In this document: positions 14,109 to 22,715 of the stretch, piece by piece
How positions within the stretch are numbered: position 1 is the stretch's first letter
How the letters are laid out: the number at the start of each line of letters is the position of its first letter
Source of the DNA: Kitasatospora sp. NBC_01246
GTDB lineage: Bacteria; Actinomycetota; Actinomycetes; Streptomycetales; Streptomycetaceae
DNA length: 64,000 nucleotides
Direction: 5' to 3'
Assembly (NCBI RefSeq): GCF_036226505.1
Contig: NZ_CP108484.1
Coordinates: 4,154,001-4,218,000 of the forward strand
The notes under the pieces: generated by a model
Seen by the model: only the letters and a program-made list of their open reading frames with translations
What the model was told of the DNA's origin: nothing
Databases searched by the model: none
Made by a program: the position numbers and the translations under genes

Positions 14109-16901
14109 TCAGAGGAGGTCCGGGAGGTCGGTGCGGGCGGTGACGCCGAGCTTGGGGTAGGCCTTGTAGAGGTGGTGGCCGACCGTGCGCGGGCTGAGGA
14201 AGAGCTGGGCCGCGATGTCGCGGTTGGTGAGCCCCCGCGCCGCCAGCCGGACGATCTGCAGTTCCTGCGGGGTGAGGGTGGCCAGGGGCCCCACCGGGGC
14301 GTCGGCGGGGGCCGGGGCGCCGGCTCCGGTGGCGGTGAGTTCGGTGCGGGCGCGGTCGGCCCACGGGTGGGCGGCGAGCAGTTCGAAGGTCTCCAGGGCG
14401 GCGCGCAGGTGCGGGCGGGCGTCCGTGCGTCGGCGTTCGCGGCGCAGCCACTCGCCGTAGAGCAGCGCGGTGCGGGCCTGCTCGAAGGGGCGATGGGTGC
14501 CGTCGTGGAGGTCGAGGGCCGCGCGGTAGGCGGACTCGGCGAGTTCGTCCGGCCCGAGCAGTGCCTGGCAGCGCAGCCGCAGCGCCTCGGCCCACGGCAC
14601 GGCGGTGGCGCCGGCCCAGCGGGCGAAGCGCTCGTACGGTTCGGCGGCCCGCTCCGGGGTGCCCAGCCGGACGGCGGCCTCGACCAGGTCGGGGACGGCC
14701 CGGGTGGCGCCCACGTGGTGGCGGTAGGGGCCGGTGGTGAGCGCCTGGAGGCGCTCGGCGGCGTCGGCGGCGCGGCCCCGGCCGAGGTCGAGCAGGGCGA
14801 GCGCCCACTGGGCCCAGGGCTCCCCGGGCGCGGGCGCGGGTTCGCCGCCGCCGGGCCCCGTCCCGGTGTTGGTATGGGTGAGCGCCGTCGCCGTCCGCGC
14901 GGTCGCGGTGAGCGCGGCGCACTCCTGCTCCGCGCCGCGCAGCGCGGCCAGGAAGCCGAGCAGGGCGCTGAGTTGGCTGACCCACTGGTGCTGGCCGGTG
15001 TCCCGGGCCAGGGCCAGGGCCTCGGTGGCGGTGACCTCGGCGTCGCGGTGCCGCCCGTGGAACAGCTCCGCCTCGGCGAGGAAGAACTGCAGCGTGGGCA
15101 GCACCCCGACGGTGCCCTTGGCCCGGGCCTCGGCGACGAGTTCGGCGCCGAGTTCCACCGTTTCGGCGTCCCGGCCGAGGACCAGCGTCACCCCGCAGAG
15201 CTGGACCAGGTCGCTCGGCGTCTCGGCGCCCGCCCGACGGGCCGCCGCCGCGGTGTCGCGGGCGGCCGGCAGCGGCGGGGCCGGGCGGCCCAGCGCGGGC
15301 AGGACGGCCGCCGACAGGTGGCGGGCGAGCGGGGTGAGCGGATCCCCCTCCGCCAGCGGGAGCGCGGCGAGCCGGTCGAGCACGGCGACCACCGGCTCCT
15401 CGCCGGCGTACCAGGCCGCGTGGAAGGCCTGGAGCAGCATCCGGGCGGCGTGCGGCGCCTCGATGTCCGTACCGGCCGCGTCCAGCAGCAGCCGGTAGGC
15501 CGCCGGGTAGGAGCCGCGCCAGAAGTGCGCGGTGGCCCGGACCTGGTCCAGCAGGGCGTGCGCGAAGACGCTGTCCGTCCGGACTCCGGCCTGCTCGGCG
15601 AGCGCCTCGGCCTGTGCCAGCTTGCCCTCCTCGGTGGCGGCCTCGGCCGCCAGCACCAGGCGCCGGGTGGCGCCGTCGCGGTCGGGGGTGAGCCGGGCGG
15701 CGCGCTCGTACGCGGCGGCGGCGCCGCCGTGCGCGCCCCTGGTCTCCGCGCTGACGGCGGTGCGCTCCAGGGCGTCGGCGAGGTCGGCGTCGGGCGCGGT
15801 GGCGGCGAGGGCCAGGTGCCAGGTCCGGCGGTCGCCGTTCTCCAGGGCTCCGCCGATGGCCCGGTGGACCGTCAGACGCTGTTGTGTCGGCGCGCGTTGC
15901 AGGATTGCGGCGCGCAGCAGCGGGTGCCGGAACGCGAGGCGGCGGTCGGCGCCCAGGGCGACCAGGCCCGCCTCCTCGGCGGGGGCGAGGTGGTCGGCGC
16001 CCACGCCGAGGGCGGCCGCGGCCGCCAGCACGACGTCGAGGTCACCGTTCTCCTCGGCGGCGGCGACCAGCAGCAGGGTCTGGGTGGCCGGCGGCAGACC
16101 GGTGACCTGGCCGTGGAAGGCGATCTGCAGACGGCTGGTGAGCGCCAGCCCGCCGGAGGCCGCCCCCGCCCGGTCGGCGGCGGATCCCTCGACCGGGACG
16201 GGCAGTTCGGTGAGCGCCAGCGGGTTGCCCGCGGACTCGGCGAGCATCCTGCGGCGGACGTCGCCGGTCAGCGCCGACGCGGTGCGGGAGTCGAGCAGCA
16301 GGGCGGCGGCGGGCTCGGCGAGCCCGGCCAGCCGGAGTTCGGGCAGGCCGGTCGGCGGCAGACCGTCGCCGGAGGTGCCGGAGGCGCCCGCGTCCCGGGT
16401 GGCGAGCAGGAGGGCGACGCCCTCCGCCTGGAGCCTGCGGGCGGCGAGCAGCAGGGCGTCCAGCGAGGCCCGGTCCAGCCACTGCACATCGTCGACGACA
16501 CACAACAGGGGCTGGTCGGAGGCGAGTTCGGCGAGCAGGCCGAGCGTCGCGAGACCGGTGAGCAGCCGGTCGCCGCCCGGCTGCGCCGGTGCGGCGGCGT
16601 CCCCCAGGCCGAACGCGCCCTCCAGGGAACGCCGTTGCGGGCCAGGCAGGGCGGCGAGCCGGTCCAGCCCGGAGGCGAGCAGCAGACTGAGCCCGGCGAA
16701 AGGGAGTTCGGCCTCGTACTCGACGCCGGTCGCCCGGATCACCCGGAACGCGCCGCCGCCCGCCGCCACCGCGTACTCCAGCAGCGCGGTCTTGCCGATC
16801 CCCGGCTCGCCGCGCAGCACCAGCACCCCGCTGCGGCCCGCCTTCGCGCCGTCGAGCAGCGCGTCGACGACGGCCTGCTCCTGTTCCCGCCCGTAGAGCA
16901 T
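14109..16901 (-). CDS. LAL-type LuxR-family ATP-binding regulator
   Basis: 930 aa. An AAA/STAND ATPase domain carries Walker A GEPGIGKT near residue 33 and Walker B LLCVVDDVQWLD near residue 140. A long helical (TPR-like) middle is followed by a C-terminal LuxR helix-turn-helix (LTPQELQIVRLAARGLTNRDIAAQLFLSPRTV) ending at the last residues. Such large regulators usually activate secondary-metabolite or catabolic genes. ATG at 16901 is preferred over 16907 because GGAGG then sits six bases upstream. Divergent from the SnoaL-like gene and MFS pump, its likely targets. Confidence 0.88.
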   Translation of the reverse strand: MLYGREQEQAVVDALLDGAKAGRSGVLVLRGEPGIGKTALLEYAVAAGGGAFRVIRATGVEYEAELPFAGLSLLLASGLDRLAALPGPQRRSLEGAFGLGDAAAPAQPGGDRLLTGLATLGLLAELASDQPLLCVVDDVQWLDRASLDALLLAARRLQAEGVALLLATRDAGASGTSGDGLPPTGLPELRLAGLAEPAAALLLDSRTASALTGDVRRRMLAESAGNPLALTELPVPVEGSAADRAGAASGGLALTSRLQIAFHGQVTGLPPATQTLLLVAAAEENGDLDVVLAAAAALGVGADHLAPAEEAGLVALGADRRLAFRHPLLRAAILQRAPTQQRLTVHRAIGGALENGDRRTWHLALAATAPDADLADALERTAVSAETRGAHGGAAAAYERAARLTPDRDGATRRLVLAAEAATEEGKLAQAEALAEQAGVRTDSVFAHALLDQVRATAHFWRGSYPAAYRLLLDAAGTDIEAPHAARMLLQAFHAAWYAGEEPVVAVLDRLAALPLAEGDPLTPLARHLSAAVLPALGRPAPPLPAARDTAAAARRAGAETPSDLVQLCGVTLVLGRDAETVELGAELVAEARAKGTVGVLPTLQFFLAEAELFHGRHRDAEVTATEALALARDTGQHQWVSQLSALLGFLAALRGAEQECAALTATARTATALTHTNTGTGPGGGEPAPAPGEPWAQWALALLDLGRGRAADAAERLQALTTGPYRHHVGATRAVPDLVEAAVRLGTPERAAEPYERFARWAGATAVPWAEALRLRCQALLGPDELAESAYRAALDLHDGTHRPFEQARTALLYGEWLRRERRRTDARPHLRAALETFELLAAHPWADRARTELTATGAGAPAPADAPVGPLATLTPQELQIVRLAARGLTNRDIAAQLFLSPRTVGHHLYKAYPKLGVTARTDLPDLL

Positions 16902-17061
16902 CCCCATCCTCCGACCCTACTGGCGTGGCCTACCTACGGCCCCGGCGGTGCGCCCGCTCCCCTACCCATCCGTGACGGATTCGCCGACCGGGCGTCGTCC
17001 GTACCTTCATGAGCAGCGGGAACGACCCGCCGAACCACCCAGCAGGACACGGGAGAAGACG

Positions 17062-17439
17062 ATGAACGACATTCAGGTGACCGACCTCCACCGGCTCGCC
17101 GAGCGCTACCTCGCCGCCTGGAACGAGACCGACCCGGCCGCCCGCCGCAAGCTGGTCGACGAGGCGTGGGCCGAGGACGGCAGCTACACCGACCCGCTGG
17201 CCGCCGTCACCGGCCGGGACGGCGTCGACGCCCTGATCGGCGCGGCCCAGGCGCAGTTCCCCGGCCTGGAGTTCACCCTCGGTCCGGTCGACGCGCACCA
17301 CGACATCGCCCGGTTCACCTGGAACCTCGGACCGGCGGGCGGGGAGGCGCTGGTGGTCGGGTTCGACGTGCTGGTCGCCGGTCCGAACGGCCGGATCGCC
17401 TCGGTGTACGGCTTCCTGGACCGCGTCCCGGGCGCCTGA
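17062..17439 (+). CDS. SnoaL-like / NTF2-fold protein
   Basis: 125 aa with the SnoaL/NTF2-like pattern: an N-terminal helix (LHRLAERYLAAWNETDPAARRKLVDEAW), then DGSYTDP, GRDGVDALIGAAQAQFPG and a curved sheet (FTWNLGPAGGEALVVGFDVLV). Members include polyketide cyclases and small-molecule isomerases, but many are uncharacterised. GGAG lies seven bases before the ATG. Divergent from the LAL regulator and 128 bp upstream of the MFS gene, so it may be part of the same regulated unit. Confidence 0.75.
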   Translation: MNDIQVTDLHRLAERYLAAWNETDPAARRKLVDEAWAEDGSYTDPLAAVTGRDGVDALIGAAQAQFPGLEFTLGPVDAHHDIARFTWNLGPAGGEALVVGFDVLVAGPNGRIASVYGFLDRVPGA

Positions 17440-17567
17440 GCCGCCGGAGGAGGCAACGGGGGCGGGCGACGCACCCGCCCCCTCGCCCGGCCGACCCCGT
17501 GCGCACCCACGCCCGACCCCCGCCCCGCTCCCGAAACCGCTCCCGACTCCGCCGAGGAGAGCCCGCG

Positions 17568-19082
17568 ATGAGCACCGCCCCGCCCACGCGTACCGACCTG
17601 CTTACGAGCACCGCCCCGCCCACCCGCACCGCCCTGCTTACGAGCACCGCCCCGCCCACCCGCACCGCCCTGCCCACGAGCCCGGTCACGGTCACGGCCG
17701 GGGCTGCGGCCGGGGCCGCGGCGCCCGCCACCCGGGGCCTGCTGCCGGTCGTCCTGACCGCCACCTTCATGACCGCCCTCGACGTCTTCGTGGTGAACGT
17801 CGCCGTCCCGTCCGTCCAGGCCGACCTGGGCGCCGGCCCAGCCGCCGTCCAGTGGGTGATCGCCGGTTTCGCCCTGGCGCTGGCCGCCGGGCTGATCACC
17901 GCCGGCCGGCTGGGCGACCGCTACGGGCGGCGCCGGGTGTTCGCCCTCGGCCTGGCCCTGTTCACGCTCGCCTCGGCCGGCTGCGGCCTGGCCCCGACCG
18001 CCGCCGCCCTGGTCGGCGCCCGGATCGCGCAGGGGCTGGCGGCGGCGCTGATGGGCCCGCAGGTGCTGGCCATCCTGCGCACCGCGTTCAGCGGTGCGGC
18101 GCAGGCCCGGGCGTTCGCGATGTACGGGCTGACGATGGGCGTGGGCGCGGTGTTCGGCCAGCTGATCGGCGGCGCGCTGATCCGCGCGGACCTCTTCGGC
18201 CTGGACTGGCGCAGCTGCTTCCTGCTCAACCTGCCGGTCGGCCTGGTCGCGCTGGGCCTGGTCCGCCGCTGCTTGCCGGAGTCCCGCGCCCCGCACCGCC
18301 CCGGGCTGGACCCGGTGGGCGTCCTGCTCGTCACCGTCGCGCTGACCGGCCTGGTGCTGCCGCTGATCCAGGGCCGCGAGGCCGGCTGGCCGCTCTGGAC
18401 CTGGCTCTGCCTGGGCGCCGCCCTCGCCCTGCTCGCCGGCTTCGCCGTCCACCAGCACCGGCACACCGGGACGCCGCTGGTCGACACCGGTCTCTTCCGG
18501 AGCCGGGCCTTCGCCGCCGGGCTGCTCGCCCAACTCGCCTTCTGGCTCGGCCAGGCGTCGTTCTTCCTGGTGCTCGCCCTGCACCTGCAGCAGGGCCGCG
18601 GCCTGGACGCCCTCGGCTCCGGCCTGGTCTTCACCGCGATCGGCGCCGGCTACCTGCTCACCTCCACCACGGCGCACCGCGTCGCCGCCCGCCTCGGCCG
18701 CCAGGCGATCGCGCTCGGCGGGCTGCTGATGGCCGGCGGGCTGGGCCTGCTCGGCCTCGCCGTCCACGCCGGTGGGACGACCGGCGGCGTCTGGTGGCTG
18801 GCGCCGGGCCTGTTCGTGGACGGTCTCGGGATGGGGCTGGTGATAGCTCCGGTGACCAGCGTCGTGCTGGCCTCGGTCGAGCCCCGGCTGGTCGGGTCGG
18901 CCGCGGGGCTGTTGGCCACCGTGCAGCAGGTCGCCGGGGCGCTCGGGATCGCGCTGATCGGGATCGTCCACTACGGCGCCGGCGACCCGGTCACCGCCCT
19001 GGAGCGCAGCGTCGCCGCGCTGGCGGTGCTGGAGTTGCTGCTGGTGGGCCTGGTGCAGCTGCTGCCCCGCCGGACGCCCTGA
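17568..19082 (+). CDS. MFS drug-efflux transporter (DHA2, 14-TM type)
   Basis: 504 aa. After a roughly 60-residue soluble N-terminus come about 14 membrane helices. Motif C-like and A-like elements are clear (ALDVFVVNVAVPSVQADL, AGRLGDRYGRRRVFALG), as in EmrB/QacA exporters. ATG with GAGGAG eight bases upstream. The N-terminus is a threefold repeat of STAPPTRT(D/A)LLT, encoded by 36-bp DNA repeats, which is not part of the family fold. A strong hairpin follows the stop. Likely exports a toxic compound under control of the nearby LAL regulator. Confidence 0.88.
   Translation: MSTAPPTRTDLLTSTAPPTRTALLTSTAPPTRTALPTSPVTVTAGAAAGAAAPATRGLLPVVLTATFMTALDVFVVNVAVPSVQADLGAGPAAVQWVIAGFALALAAGLITAGRLGDRYGRRRVFALGLALFTLASAGCGLAPTAAALVGARIAQGLAAALMGPQVLAILRTAFSGAAQARAFAMYGLTMGVGAVFGQLIGGALIRADLFGLDWRSCFLLNLPVGLVALGLVRRCLPESRAPHRPGLDPVGVLLVTVALTGLVLPLIQGREAGWPLWTWLCLGAALALLAGFAVHQHRHTGTPLVDTGLFRSRAFAAGLLAQLAFWLGQASFFLVLALHLQQGRGLDALGSGLVFTAIGAGYLLTSTTAHRVAARLGRQAIALGGLLMAGGLGLLGLAVHAGGTTGGVWWLAPGLFVDGLGMGLVIAPVTSVVLASVEPRLVGSAAGLLATVQQVAGALGIALIGIVHYGAGDPVTALERSVAALAVLELLLVGLVQLLPRRTP
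17570..17677 (+). repeat. Three tandem 36-bp repeats in the MFS gene start
   Basis: Units begin at 17570, 17606 and 17642 with GAGCACCGCCCCGCCCAC. Each adds 12 codons in frame right after the start codon. Copies 2 and 3 are almost identical, copy 1 slightly diverged, which suggests a recent expansion. Confidence 0.85.
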
Positions 19083-19095
19083 GGGGAGCGCGGCA

Positions 19096-19132
19096 GGGCG
19101 GGTGGACCGGTCCCGGTCCACCCGCCCGTTCC
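19096..19132 (+). terminator. Hairpin terminator after the MFS gene
   Basis: Perfect 14-bp stem GGGCGGGTGGACCG / CGGTCCACCCGCCC with a 4-base loop, 14 bp beyond the MFS stop, followed by a short T-containing stretch (GTTCCGTTC). Confidence 0.75.
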
Positions 19133-19164
19133 GTTCACTCCCCCCGATCGGGTTGGATGGGTGG

Positions 19165-21045
19165 ATGAGCGAGGAGAAGAGCGCCGTACCGGCGTGGGAG
19201 CAGCGGTTCAGGGCAGCCAGGGTTTCCCTCCCGGACTGGGCGGAGGACGCCCCCGACCGGTCGCTGTACGTGTCCAACGCGACCGGTACCTACGAGGTGT
19301 ACGCCTGGGACCGCGCCACCGACACCCACCGGCAGGTCACCGACCGGCCGAACGGCACCACCGACGCCGAGCTGTCGCCCGACGGCGCGTGGATCTGGTG
19401 GTTCGACGACAACGACGGCGACGAGTTCGGGATCTGGCGCCGCCAGCCGTTCGCCGGCCGCCCGGAGGACGGCGCCGGCTCTCCCGACGAGGAGGCCGTG
19501 CCCGGCCTGGCCGCCTCCTACTCCGCGGGCCTCGCCCTCGGCCGGGACGGCACGGTGGTGGTCGGCCGCTCCACCGACGAGCACGGCACCACCCTCCACC
19601 TGCGCCGCCCGGGCGCGGCCGAGGCGGTGGAGATCTACCGCCACGAGGAGTACGGCGGCATCGGCGACCTCAGCTACGACAGCACGCTGCTCGCCATCGA
19701 CCACACCGAGCACGGCGACGCGATGCACTCGGCGCTGCGGGTCGTCCGGCTCGCCGACGGCGCGACCGTCGCCGAGCTGGACGAGGTCACCGGGCACCCG
19801 GAGCCGCGCGGCATCGCCTGCCTCGGCTTCGCACCGGTCGACGGCGACACCCGGCTGCTGGTCGCCCACCAGCGCACCGGCCGCTGGGAGCCGATGATCT
19901 GGGACGTGGCCACGGGGGCCGAGACCGCGCTGGCGCTCCGCGACGAGCAGGGCCGCGAGCTGCCCGGCGACGTCTCCGCCCAGTGGCGCCCCGACGCCCG
20001 CGCGCTGCTGGTCGAGCACGAGTACGAGGCACGCAGCGAGCTGTTCTCGTACGCCCTCGACACCGGGGTACTGACCCGGCTGGAGACCCCGCGCGGCACC
20101 GTCGGCGGCGCGACCGCCCGCCCGGACGGCACGGTGGAGTTCCTCTGGTCCTCCGCCGCCGAGCCGTCCGCCGTCCGGTCCACCGCCGGCACGGTCGTCC
20201 TGCGGGCGCCGGGCCCGGTGCCGCCGGGCTCGGTACCGGTCGAGGACGTCTGGGTGGACGGCCCGGGCGGCCGGGTGCACGCGCTGGTCCAGCGCCCGGT
20301 CGGCGACGGCCCGTTCCCGACCGTCTTCGACGTCCACGGCGGGCCGACCCACCACGACAGCGACTCCTTCGCCGCCGGCCCGGCCGCCTGGCTGGACCAC
20401 GGCTTCGCGGTGGTCCGGGTCAACTACCGCGGCTCCACCGGCTACGGCCAGGCCTGGACGGACGCGCTGCACGAGCGGGTCGGCCTGATCGAGCTGGAGG
20501 ACATCGCCGCCGTCCGCGCCTGGGCGGTCGCGAGCGGGCTCGCCGACCCGGAGCGGCTGGTGCTCACCGGCGGCTCGTGGGGCGGCTACCTCACCCTGCT
20601 CGGCCTCGGCGTGCAGCCGGAGAACTGGACCCTCGGCGTCGCCGCCGTCCCGGTCGCCGACTACCTGACGGCGTACGACGACGAGATGGAGGCGCTGAAG
20701 TCCTTGGACCGCACGCTCTTCGGCGGCACACCGACCGAGGTGCCCGAGCGCTGGACCGCCTCCTCGCCGCTGACCTACGTCGAGCGGGTCCGGGTGCCGG
20801 TCTACATCAGCGCCGGGGTGAACGACCCGCGCTGCCCGATCCGGCAGATCGAGAACTACGTGGAGCGGCTGGAGCAGCTGGGCCGGCCGCACGAGGTCTA
20901 CCGGTACGACGCCGGGCACGGCTCGCTGGTGGTGGAGGAGCGGATCAAGCAGCTGCGGCTGGAGATCGACTTCGTCCGGCGGCACCTGGGCGCGGGGAGC
21001 GCCGGGGCGGGTCAGGGCGAGCCGAGCGACGGGGGCAAGGGGTGA
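19165..21045 (+). CDS. S9-family prolyl oligopeptidase/acylaminoacyl peptidase
   Basis: 626 aa without a signal peptide. An N-terminal beta-propeller (about residues 20-350, with SPDGAWIWWFDDNDGDEFGIW) is followed by an alpha/beta hydrolase domain. The nucleophile elbow is GGSWGGY near residue 472, the Asp is in NDPRCP near residue 553 and the His in AGHGS near residue 589, completing the triad. Such enzymes cleave short peptides after proline or remove acylated N-terminal residues. The lipoprotein gene overlaps its stop by GTGA. Confidence 0.88.
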   Translation: MSEEKSAVPAWEQRFRAARVSLPDWAEDAPDRSLYVSNATGTYEVYAWDRATDTHRQVTDRPNGTTDAELSPDGAWIWWFDDNDGDEFGIWRRQPFAGRPEDGAGSPDEEAVPGLAASYSAGLALGRDGTVVVGRSTDEHGTTLHLRRPGAAEAVEIYRHEEYGGIGDLSYDSTLLAIDHTEHGDAMHSALRVVRLADGATVAELDEVTGHPEPRGIACLGFAPVDGDTRLLVAHQRTGRWEPMIWDVATGAETALALRDEQGRELPGDVSAQWRPDARALLVEHEYEARSELFSYALDTGVLTRLETPRGTVGGATARPDGTVEFLWSSAAEPSAVRSTAGTVVLRAPGPVPPGSVPVEDVWVDGPGGRVHALVQRPVGDGPFPTVFDVHGGPTHHDSDSFAAGPAAWLDHGFAVVRVNYRGSTGYGQAWTDALHERVGLIELEDIAAVRAWAVASGLADPERLVLTGGSWGGYLTLLGLGVQPENWTLGVAAVPVADYLTAYDDEMEALKSLDRTLFGGTPTEVPERWTASSPLTYVERVRVPVYISAGVNDPRCPIRQIENYVERLEQLGRPHEVYRYDAGHGSLVVEERIKQLRLEIDFVRRHLGAGSAGAGQGEPSDGGKG

Positions 21046-21686
21046 GACGTCGGCTGACGCTCATGGGGGTGGGGGTGGCCGGGGCGCTCGCGCTCACCGG
21101 CTGCTCGGGTCAGGACGGCAGCGACGCGGCCTGCCCGCCGCCGCTGCCGCCGTCCAGCCGGCCGACGGCGACCGCCACGGCGACGGCCACCGCGACGACG
21201 GCCGCGGCCGGGGCGGCGGGGGGCCCGGCCGTCCGGGCGGTCTTCCGCGCGGCCGACGTCGCGGTGGGCGTGTCAGGTGCATCGGGTGCCTCAGGTGCGT
21301 CAGGTGCGTCAGGTGCGTCAGGTGCGTCAGGTGCGGACGTCACGGACGTCACGCGGGCCGACGCCGGTGACGGGGCGGTCGTGCTCGCCTCGTCCAAGTC
21401 GTCCGGGTCGAAGTCGTCCGGGTCCAAGGGGTCGAAGAGCTCCAAGAGCGGGCGCAGCACCCGCCACCACACCGACCACTACGACTCGGACGACGACAGC
21501 GGCAGCGGGAGCGGGAGCGGCGGCAGCCGGTGCGGCAACCCGCCCCCGACGGTCTCGCCGTCCTCGACCCCGTCCGGCACACCCTGGTCCCCGCCCGCGG
21601 CGACCCCGCACCCGACGCCGGCCGTGCCGACGGCGCCCGTTCTGCCGTCCAAGCCGGCCGTCCCGCCGGCGAAGCCCTCACGCTGA
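21042..21686 (+). CDS. Low-complexity lipoprotein
   Basis: 214 aa from a GTG overlapping the peptidase stop. The N-terminus RRRLTLMGVGVAGALALTGCSG is a lipoprotein signal with lipobox L-T-G-C, so the mature protein should be anchored on the outer membrane face. The rest is Ala/Thr-, Gly-Ala-Ser-, Ser-Lys-Gly- and Pro-rich, including KSSGSK repeats, an acidic HYDSDDDSGSGSG patch and a proline-rich tail, with no recognisable domain. The coupling with the peptidase gene could be functional or just translational. Confidence 0.6.
   Translation: MRRRLTLMGVGVAGALALTGCSGQDGSDAACPPPLPPSSRPTATATATATATTAAAGAAGGPAVRAVFRAADVAVGVSGASGASGASGASGASGASGADVTDVTRADAGDGAVVLASSKSSGSKSSGSKGSKSSKSGRSTRHHTDHYDSDDDSGSGSGSGGSRCGNPPPTVSPSSTPSGTPWSPPAATPHPTPAVPTAPVLPSKPAVPPAKPSR
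21273..21335 (+). repeat. Seven tandem 9-bp repeats in the lipoprotein gene
   Basis: Seven head-to-tail copies of TCAGGTGCG or close variants encode Ser-Gly-Ala units. The number of units is likely variable between strains. Confidence 0.85.
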
Positions 21687-21799
21687 GCCCGGCGTCCGGA
21701 GCGCTCAGCCCCGCGTCCGGCGAGCTGGGTCCGGAGGGCTGAGCCCGGCGTCCGGAGCGCCGAACCCGCCCCGGGCGGCCGCTCGCACCCCGGCCGGGG

Positions 21800-22600
21800 C
21801 TACTCCAGGACCGGGTCCAGCCCGAGGGCCCGGTCCTGCTCGGCCTCCGCCTCGCGTCGCACCAGGCGGAACCACATGAAGACGACGAAGCCGCCGAAGA
21901 CGAACCACTCCAGGGTGTACCCGAGGTTCTGGAACGCCCGGAGGCTGAGGCCGTCGCCGCCCTGCGGCTGCACGGTCGGCACCGGGGTCAGCCCCGCCGG
22001 CACGGTGTCCGAGGACACCCAGCCGTCGTACCAGCCGTCGTAGGAGAGCTTGTTGACGAGCGAGGCCTTGTTGATCGTGCCGAGCTGTCCGGTCGGGAGC
22101 CCGCCGGCCACGGCGCCGCCGCTGCCGCTGCTCTCGCCGGCCTGCAACCGCCCGGCCACCGTGACCTCGCCGGCCGGCGGCAGCGCCGTGGCGGCCGCGT
22201 CCTCGGCGGGCGTGCCCGGCGCCCAGCCGCGAACCACCGCGACGATCCGGCCGTCGTCGGTGCGCAGCGGGGTGAGCACGTAGTAGCCCTGCTTGCCGTC
22301 CAGCACCCGGTTGGGCACGAGCAGCTGGTGTTCCTGGTCGAAGGTCCCGGACACCGTCACGGCCCGGCCGACGGTGTCGGTGGTGACCTGCGGCCGGTCG
22401 GGGCCGAGCAGTTCGCCGAGCGGCGCGGCCGTGCCGGCGTCGTCCACCGCCTTGCTGATCTCCTGGTGCGAGGAGACCTTGTCCTCGAACCGGCCGAGCT
22501 GCCAGGAGCCGAGCCAGACGCACACCGCCACGGCCGCGACGGCCAGCGCGGTGCCGCTCAGCCAGCGCGGAGTGAGGAGGAACCGGTACACACCCCCCAC
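21800..22600 (-). CDS. SURF1-family cytochrome oxidase assembly protein
   Basis: 266 aa. The typical layout is one membrane helix near the N-terminus (residues 12-30, FLLTPRWLSGTALAVAAVAVC), the SURF1 periplasmic-side domain (LGSWQLGRFEDK, PNRVLDGKQGYYVLTPLR, GRIVAVVRGWAPG), and a second helix at about 227-247 (WFVFGGFVVFMWFRLVR). SURF1 helps insert haem a into cytochrome c oxidase. GTG start. It stands alone between repetitive DNA and the DUF4232-type gene. Confidence 0.85.
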   Translation of the reverse strand: MGGVYRFLLTPRWLSGTALAVAAVAVCVWLGSWQLGRFEDKVSSHQEISKAVDDAGTAAPLGELLGPDRPQVTTDTVGRAVTVSGTFDQEHQLLVPNRVLDGKQGYYVLTPLRTDDGRIVAVVRGWAPGTPAEDAAATALPPAGEVTVAGRLQAGESSGSGGAVAGGLPTGQLGTINKASLVNKLSYDGWYDGWVSSDTVPAGLTPVPTVQPQGGDGLSLRAFQNLGYTLEWFVFGGFVVFMWFRLVRREAEAEQDRALGLDPVLE

Positions 22601-22715
22601 GGTAACCAGTCCTCACACCCCGCCCGACCACAGGGGCCCCCGCCACGCCCGCCCGGACCGGGGCCGGGCACCGCGGCCGGGGCCCGCCCGAGCGGGCCGG
22701 CACCCGGCGGCGGGG

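Noticed and set aside
13815..17012. A plus-strand frame of over 1000 codons opposite the LAL regulator
   Set aside because: Composition (Gly/Arg/Gln/Glu runs) is that of an antisense shadow; the minus strand encodes a clear LuxR-family protein with Walker and helix-turn-helix motifs.
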